64,000 bases of DNA, taken from NCBI GenBank assembly GCA_021776475.1, contig JAJFFV010000006.1:744001-808000 (forward strand), read 5' to 3'. Source of the DNA: Parvularculaceae bacterium (GTDB lineage Bacteria > Pseudomonadota > Alphaproteobacteria > Caulobacterales > Parvularculaceae). Positions 59,185 through 64,000 of this stretch are shown one piece after another. The translations under genes were made by a program, and so were the position numbers. Positions within the stretch are counted from its first letter, which is position 1; every line of letters starts with the position of its first letter. A model generated the notes under the pieces. That model saw nothing but the letters and a program-made list of their open reading frames with translations, was not told where the DNA came from and did no database searches.

Positions 59185-60285
59185 ATGAATGGGGCTTTGA
59201 ATGTTTTTGCAGCGCTTGTCCTGGGAGGCGCTATTATTGCCGGTGGCTGGATATTTTCCAGAAACCAAGAGGCGGAAGCGCTGACACCTTTGCAACTTGC
59301 TGAATTCAAGGAAGAGTACATCAAGGAAGCACAGGAAAGTGCGGTCGCCAGCTGTGACGCGCAGCTCGCTGAAGCCAGTGCCAACTGTCAGGCAGAAATC
59401 GGAAGGCTTGGCGCGCTGGAACAGCCCTACACTTCTGGTATCGCTGTCTCCGACATTGACAAAAAAGCCTCCGATGGCCCGCAGGTGGATACGGGTCGCA
59501 CTGCTACATCATCCGAAACCTATGTCGCAGATCGTAAGACAGCCGTGCTCGGCGCCTCGCTCGGCGGAGATGATTCAGGCGCGCAAGCAGTCGATAAACC
59601 TGATAGCAATCAGTATTTCACTGAGAACCGCCGTCTGAGAGATACCGAAGGTCCAAATCCAATCGATAAACCTGACAGCAACCAATTTTTCACCGAGAAC
59701 CGAACAATCGACGGCAAGCCGATCGACAAGCCTGATTCATCTGACTACTTCACGGAGTATAAGCCGTTGAAGGACCCATGTGTCCGCGATGACGGAACGG
59801 TCTATACCGGCCCCGGTACAGCTGATGATCCCTTTGCGGTGGGTGATCCGTGCTTGTCCGTGCAGCAATATGCAGATCCCTGCACCTATGCAGACGGTAC
59901 ACCATACACCGGTCCCGGCACAGCGAGCGACCCGAATGCGCTCGGCAATCCATGCCTCGTGGAACAGCAATTTGCCTACAAACCGCCGGACTTTGATGAT
60001 CCGTGTAAAGAGGGCCGGATGTTGCCACAGATCAATGAATTTCTACAGGAAACTGATCCCTGCGTGACCGAAGTAACTGAAATTCCGGATCGGGTAGTTG
60101 ACGTACCCCAGGTTGGGATTCCGCCTGTCATAACGCCGGATACGCCAGCCCAGCCACCAGTCGTTGCCCAGCTTCCGCCGGCTTGGACCTCGCCTTATCA
60201 GACTTACGGGCCGGAATTTCCACGCACAACTCTCGGCCCTCGCGGATCTGATTATCCCGTTCAGATGTCGATGCTGAACTATTAA
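59185..60285 (+). CDS. Membrane-anchored repeat protein of unknown function
   Basis: 366 residues from ATG 59185 (GGTGGG upstream; a TTG at 59143 is in frame). One N-terminal membrane helix (about 5-23, FAALVLGGAIIAGGWIF) is followed by a Glu/Ala-rich helix (~28-70), then three copies of (A/I)(V/I)DKPDS(N/S)xxFTE about residues 147-200, then two ~37-residue Cys repeats with DPC…DGTxYTGPGTAxDPxAxGxPC, and a Pro-rich C-terminus. Seven or more Cys occur in the exported part, mostly in DPC motifs. I do not know this family; a periplasmic, disulfide-linked structural or adhesive role is a guess. Confidence 0.7.
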   Translation: MNGALNVFAALVLGGAIIAGGWIFSRNQEAEALTPLQLAEFKEEYIKEAQESAVASCDAQLAEASANCQAEIGRLGALEQPYTSGIAVSDIDKKASDGPQVDTGRTATSSETYVADRKTAVLGASLGGDDSGAQAVDKPDSNQYFTENRRLRDTEGPNPIDKPDSNQFFTENRTIDGKPIDKPDSSDYFTEYKPLKDPCVRDDGTVYTGPGTADDPFAVGDPCLSVQQYADPCTYADGTPYTGPGTASDPNALGNPCLVEQQFAYKPPDFDDPCKEGRMLPQINEFLQETDPCVTEVTEIPDRVVDVPQVGIPPVITPDTPAQPPVVAQLPPAWTSPYQTYGPEFPRTTLGPRGSDYPVQMSMLNY

Positions 60286-60313
60286 ACGGGTCTTTCCACG
60301 GGACAAGACTTCG

Positions 60314-60342
60314 AGCTGGGTGTGAAAAACACCCAGCTTTTC
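60314..60342 (+). terminator. Intrinsic terminator between convergent genes
   Basis: Ten-base perfect stem AGCTGGGTGT/ACACCCAGCT with a GAAAA loop, followed by TTTCTC on the plus strand. The complementary strand has a T-run in the loop side only, so it mainly serves the repeat protein gene. Confidence 0.75.
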
Positions 60343-60348
60343 TCGTTC

Positions 60349-61848
60349 TTAGACCAAAAATAAAGCGGCCAGTCCAAGAAACGCGAAAAACCCGACTACG
60401 TCAGTTACGGTGGTCACAAAAACCGAAGAGGAAACCGCAGGATCTGCTCCGGCCCTCTGCAGGCCAAGTGGTACAAGAATACCGGCAAGACCAGCGCACA
60501 GCATATTGATAATCATGGCGGCAGCGAGAACAAGCCCAAGTGTGAGGCCTGCTTCATAACTAGCGCCACCGCCAACCGAACCATACCAGATGCCCGCCAG
60601 GGCACCCATTAATATGGCAAGGGCAACGCCATTGATGAAGGCTATCGCCGTCTCCCGCGAGACCGTCCGCAAAGCATTTGAAGCTGTCAGGTCTTTGGTC
60701 GCTAGGTTCCGAACCGCAACTGTGAGGGTTTGCGTACCAGCATTGCCGCCCATGCTCGCGACAATCGGCATCAAGACGGCAACCGCAACGATCTGTTCGA
60801 TTGTTGCATCAAAAAATGAGATGACAAGTGACGCCAGAATGGCCGTAAAAAGATTAATCGATAGCCACGTAAAACGGGATCGCACAGTACCCGTAAGGGA
60901 ACCAGAAAGACCGCCTTGGTCTGCTTCAACCCCGGCCAGCGCCAACATGTCTTCCGTGGTCTCCTCGTGTACAATCTCCATCACGTCATCGACCGTAATC
61001 ATCCCGACCAGTCGGCCACCACCATCAACGACCGGGGCAGAGATGAGATTGTACTTCTCAAACATGTAGGCGACTTCTTCCTGGTCTACATCCACAACAA
61101 TCTGTTTAAAATCGTTGTTCTCGACCAGGTCGCCGATAACCATTTCACGCGGTGCTTTCAAAAACCGGGACAGGGATACCGACCCAAGAGGTTTGAAGGC
61201 CGGATCAATTATATACACTTCGTAGAATAGATCGGGCAGGTCTTCCGCCGATCGCAGGCGATCAATAATCTGTCCCACTGTCCAATAAGAGGGTGCAGCG
61301 AACACATCCCGCTGCATGATCCTGCCGGCGGTGTCTTCGTCAAAATCAAGCGCAGCTTGCAACGCGAGCCGTTCAGCGACCGGTATTTCGGCCAAAACCT
61401 CAGCCCGGGCGTCCTCTTCCATATCCTCCAGAACAAACACAGCGTCGTCGGTTTCAAGTTCCGCGACCGCTTCTGCCAGTTGCTCTGTCGGTAAGGCGTC
61501 AACGACATCGTCGCGGACGTCTTCATCCAGTTCCGCCAGCACATTGGCGTCCAAAGTGTCACCAAGCATGGCGACCAGGATTGTCCGTTCATCTTGGCTA
61601 AGCTGTTCCAGAAGATCGGCAACGTCGGCTGGGTGCAGGCCTTCACAAAGATGGATCGCTTCTGTGTCGTTGCCATCATCAATCGCGAGAGCGACTGCCT
61701 TGACGAATTCGGTATTCAGGGCGTTCGTTTTCGAGATAGCTTCATCTTTTTGATTTGTTGGCAGAGTATCATCAGAATCCTCCGGCAATTCCGATGGGAC
61801 ATCCGGTTCGGTTGCGCGCGTCTCTTCGATGCCGGACTGCTCTGTCAT
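60349..61848 (-). CDS. mgtE: Magnesium transporter MgtE
   Basis: 499 residues from ATG 61848, preceded by AAGGGAG; the frame's TTG at 61869 is less likely. An acidic N-terminal extension leads to the MgtE_N superhelical domain (LHPADVADLLEQLSQDER), a CBS pair (~190-310: EVAYMFEKYNLISAPVVD, GMITVDDVMEIVHEE) and five membrane helices with the selectivity region VASMGGNAGTQTLTV. Imports Mg2+ and closes when Mg2+ occupies the cytosolic domains. No Mg riboswitch visible in the 92 bases upstream. Confidence 0.95.
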   Translation of the reverse strand: MTEQSGIEETRATEPDVPSELPEDSDDTLPTNQKDEAISKTNALNTEFVKAVALAIDDGNDTEAIHLCEGLHPADVADLLEQLSQDERTILVAMLGDTLDANVLAELDEDVRDDVVDALPTEQLAEAVAELETDDAVFVLEDMEEDARAEVLAEIPVAERLALQAALDFDEDTAGRIMQRDVFAAPSYWTVGQIIDRLRSAEDLPDLFYEVYIIDPAFKPLGSVSLSRFLKAPREMVIGDLVENNDFKQIVVDVDQEEVAYMFEKYNLISAPVVDGGGRLVGMITVDDVMEIVHEETTEDMLALAGVEADQGGLSGSLTGTVRSRFTWLSINLFTAILASLVISFFDATIEQIVAVAVLMPIVASMGGNAGTQTLTVAVRNLATKDLTASNALRTVSRETAIAFINGVALAILMGALAGIWYGSVGGGASYEAGLTLGLVLAAAMIINMLCAGLAGILVPLGLQRAGADPAVSSSVFVTTVTDVVGFFAFLGLAALFLV

Positions 61849-61940
61849 CACCGGCGATCTCCCTTCCAAATATTAGTGAGTACTTCGGAAATAGAGCGAC
61901 TTGCCTGCAATTACAAGGATTTGCGCGGTTCAGAACTGAA

Positions 61941-62186
61941 TTAATCCCGGTAACTAATAACGCCGCTTTGGATAATCCCGAAAACCACGAGCCAGGCCAG
62001 TGCACTGATCCAGGTCGTCCGTTTCATCTTGCGCCATACCTGCGCGTCCTGCGGGGCGCCCGGATCGGTTCCTTTCACCTGCTTTTCCGGTGCTTCCCAG
62101 CTCCCGTGTACATTCCACGGCAGTACCGCAAAGAACACAGTCCACCACAGCAATAAGTAGATGATAACACCGCCTGCAATATTCAT
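61941..62186 (-). CDS. DUF1467 inner-membrane protein
   Basis: 81 residues with two membrane helices (about 5-24 and 58-78). The segment FFAVLPWNVHGSWEAPEKQV and GTDPGAPQDAQVWRKMKRTTW are DUF1467 signatures (periplasmic loop with PGAP). Function unknown; the family is nearly confined to alphaproteobacteria and often lies beside rnj. Three bases after rnj, so probably co-transcribed. Confidence 0.85.
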   Translation of the reverse strand: MNIAGGVIIYLLLWWTVFFAVLPWNVHGSWEAPEKQVKGTDPGAPQDAQVWRKMKRTTWISALAWLVVFGIIQSGVISYRD

Positions 62187-62189
62187 GGT

Positions 62190-63866
62190 TTAGCTCCGTA
62201 TAATGAGCACATTGATGATAGATCGTTTACCCCAGTATTGAGTGAGAAGATCGCGAATAGCGCGCTTAATTATCCTTCTCACTTCTTCATCATCACTTCT
62301 GCATGCTTTTGACATGGCGTCGACTGCATCCTCAGACACATCTTCAATCAACGTTTTAAATTCCTCACCATTACTGGCCTCCGGCGGTAAGCCAGCAATA
62401 GCGACTTCTGGCGGCGCGCTTGGAATATTTTTTGGGCCAAAGGCCACGGCAACCGTCACGAATCCTCCATAGGCAAGTTTCCGGCGCTCTCGGATGGCTG
62501 ACCCGCCTTCCGCTCCGAATATCTTTCCATCAAGCAGCAATCTTCCGGATGGCACTTCATCAATAACCGCCGCATCGCCGGGTGCCAGTCTGATCAGATC
62601 GCCATTGCGCGGGGCGATACTGTGCGTCGCCCCTAACTCCCTTGCAAAAACAGCATGCTCTTCGAGATGACGCGCTTCACCATGCACCGGCACCACCAGT
62701 TTCGGTTTTACCCATCCGTGCATCTTCGCCAGCTCATCCCGGCAGGGATGCCCGGAGACATGAATGTACTCATCTTTTTCAGTAATAATCTGTACGCCAC
62801 GATCAACCAGTGCATTTTGTAAATCAAATATCTCCCGTTCATTCCCAGGAATGATCTTCGAGGAGAAAATCACTGTATCGCTCTTGCCTAGGCTTATCTC
62901 TGGATGTTCGTCGCGGGCCATACGGGCAAGTGCCGCACGCGGCTCTCCCTGGCTGCCGGTGCACAGATATAGAATTTTATCGTTTGGCAAAAAACCGGCT
63001 TCCTGCGGATCTACGAAGTTCAAAGACGGCGGCAAGATGCCAACTTCTCTTGCCACATCGATCATCCGCAACATCGAACGGCCAAGCAGACAAACAGAGC
63101 GGTCGCTCATCTCTGCGGCTTTGCAAATGCTGACCAGGCGCGAAACATTCGAAGCGAAGGTTGTGACAGCAACCCGGCCCTTTTGTTTTGAGATTAGTTC
63201 GGTCAGGTGTTTACGAACAACTGATTCAGAACCGGATTCTCCCGGCGAAAGGACGTTGGTGGAATCGCAAACCATGGCCAGCACGCCGGATTCGCCTAGC
63301 GCCTCAAGAGTGCTCTGATCGGTTACCGGCCCAAGAGTAGGCATTGGATCGAGTTTCCAGTCACCGGTGTGCAACACGGTACCAAATTCGGTTCGCAGAA
63401 TGATACCATTTGGTTCAGGAATCGAGTGGGTCAGCGTCACGAATTCGAGCGCAAAAGGTCCAAGATCAATCTCAGCGCCGAGGCCTACAACCTTTAACCG
63501 CGTCGACAAAATGTCATGCTCTTCAAATTTCCGTTCAACCAAAGCAGCCGTAAAGGCGGTTGCATAAATTGAGCAATCCAGCATCGGCCATAATTTCGCG
63601 ACCGCACCGATATGATCCTCATGTCCGTGGGTGAGTATAAGTCCCAGCAATTCTCCGCCGCCACTTTTGATGTCATCAAGAATATAGTCAGGATCAGGAC
63701 AAATAAGGTCAATTCCGGGTGTTCTGGAATCTGAAAACATCACCCCGCAGTCGATCATGATCCATTTGCGCGCAGCGGCAGGGCCGATACCGTATAGATT
63801 CATGTTCATACCGATTTCACCAGAGCCGCCAAGGGGCAGGAAGACAAACTCATTCTGTGAGGCCAT
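62190..63866 (-). CDS. rnj: Ribonuclease J
   Basis: 558 residues from ATG 63866. Metallo-beta-lactamase core with zinc motif HGHEDHIG (H80, H82, D84, H85), beta-CASP domain (TFASNVSRLVSICKA, CTGSQGEPRAALARMA) and the HVSGHPCRDEL/PVHGEARHLEEH motifs, plus a C-terminal domain. 5'-3' exo- and endoribonuclease in rRNA maturation and mRNA decay. Lies between coaX and DUF1467, the usual alphaproteobacterial order. Confidence 0.95.
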   Translation of the reverse strand: MASQNEFVFLPLGGSGEIGMNMNLYGIGPAAARKWIMIDCGVMFSDSRTPGIDLICPDPDYILDDIKSGGGELLGLILTHGHEDHIGAVAKLWPMLDCSIYATAFTAALVERKFEEHDILSTRLKVVGLGAEIDLGPFALEFVTLTHSIPEPNGIILRTEFGTVLHTGDWKLDPMPTLGPVTDQSTLEALGESGVLAMVCDSTNVLSPGESGSESVVRKHLTELISKQKGRVAVTTFASNVSRLVSICKAAEMSDRSVCLLGRSMLRMIDVAREVGILPPSLNFVDPQEAGFLPNDKILYLCTGSQGEPRAALARMARDEHPEISLGKSDTVIFSSKIIPGNEREIFDLQNALVDRGVQIITEKDEYIHVSGHPCRDELAKMHGWVKPKLVVPVHGEARHLEEHAVFARELGATHSIAPRNGDLIRLAPGDAAVIDEVPSGRLLLDGKIFGAEGGSAIRERRKLAYGGFVTVAVAFGPKNIPSAPPEVAIAGLPPEASNGEEFKTLIEDVSEDAVDAMSKACRSDDEEVRRIIKRAIRDLLTQYWGKRSIINVLIIRS

Positions 63867-63896
63867 CAAGACGCCTGCTTTCCAGATGCGTCGTGA

Positions 63897-64000
63897 CTAA
63901 CTGAGACGCTTGTAAATTTCGATGAGCCCACGAATAGTCAATTCGGAATCAAAGTGATCGATACACTCTGTTGCGCCTTCAAACAAAGAAGAAATGCCCC
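63897..64000 (-). CDS. coaX: Type III pantothenate kinase, C-terminal fragment (probable)
   Basis: The window edge cuts this gene; the visible last 33 codons read about [21 protein letters not shown] followed by LIEIYKRLS. Type III pantothenate kinases end with a closely similar xLFxxxTxxIxHxDPELTLRGLLEIYxRx, and coaX is the gene expected before rnj in alphaproteobacteria. Interesting with panC 7 kb away, both in coenzyme A synthesis. Call rests on a short stretch and context. Confidence 0.75.
   Translation of the reverse strand, partial: GISSLFEGATECIDHFDSELTIRGLIEIYKRLS

Overview
This window is a 64 kb piece of an alphaproteobacterial chromosome. The lineage call is an inference from gene content. 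It has a MipZ-type ParA ATPase, the mitochondrial/alphaproteobacterial F1 assembly factor ATP12, a DUF1467 protein next to RNase J and CoaX, short LID-less adenylate kinase, a secE-adjacent tRNA-Trp, no rpmJ in the spc operon, and an L3 with a helix-hairpin-helix tail. Base composition looks moderate, with no obvious foreign tract, so I read it as conserved core genome with lineage-specific small secreted proteins between the core blocks. I saw no insertion sequence, prophage, integrase, CRISPR array or rRNA gene.

Layout. 1-5261 (+): the end of bpt, an unknown secreted protein and a three-gene TRAP transporter. 5454-9967: cysK (-), then a + strand run of an N-acyltransferase-like protein, a DUF2007 membrane protein, a HIT protein, an unknown 131-residue protein and an SDR. 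9951-15517 (-): a tightly coupled six-gene operon, degP-rarA-hydroxylase-fluC-rluA family-atp12. 15572-48495 (-): one nearly continuous information-processing superlocus, in transcription order trpT(tRNA), secE-nusG, rplK-rplA, rplJ-rplL, rpoB-rpoC, a membrane/response-regulator gene, rpsL-rpsG-fusA-tuf, S10 operon, spc operon with secY and adk, alpha operon rpsM-rpsK-rpoA-rplQ, closed by a strong terminator. 48644-60285: a repeat-rich lipoprotein, kbl-tdh (threonine to glycine), mipZ and a membrane DnaJ-like protein, an orphan pilus-chaperone-like protein, a SPOR lipoprotein, panC, an unknown anchored protein, a GH24 lysozyme-like membrane protein and a Cys/Pro repeat protein. 60349-64000 (-): mgtE, DUF1467, rnj and the end of coaX.

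The superlocus makes the transcription and translation apparatus. Signals visible inside it are promoters ahead of secE, rpoB, rpsL and rpsM, intrinsic terminators after rplL, rpoC and rplQ, a hairpin after rplA, a probable L1 binding structure ahead of rplK and a probable L10 leader ahead of rplJ. The cluster around 48.6-60.3 kb is enriched in cell-envelope functions: peptidoglycan binding, SPOR, lysozyme fold, pilus-chaperone fold and division-site placement. Nothing here is a clear-cut new defence or mobile system. The best leads are the L3-HhH fusion, the kinase-less membrane receiver protein lodged between rpoC and rpsL, a GH24 protein whose catalytic Asp position is Thr, and several unrecognised secreted repeat proteins.
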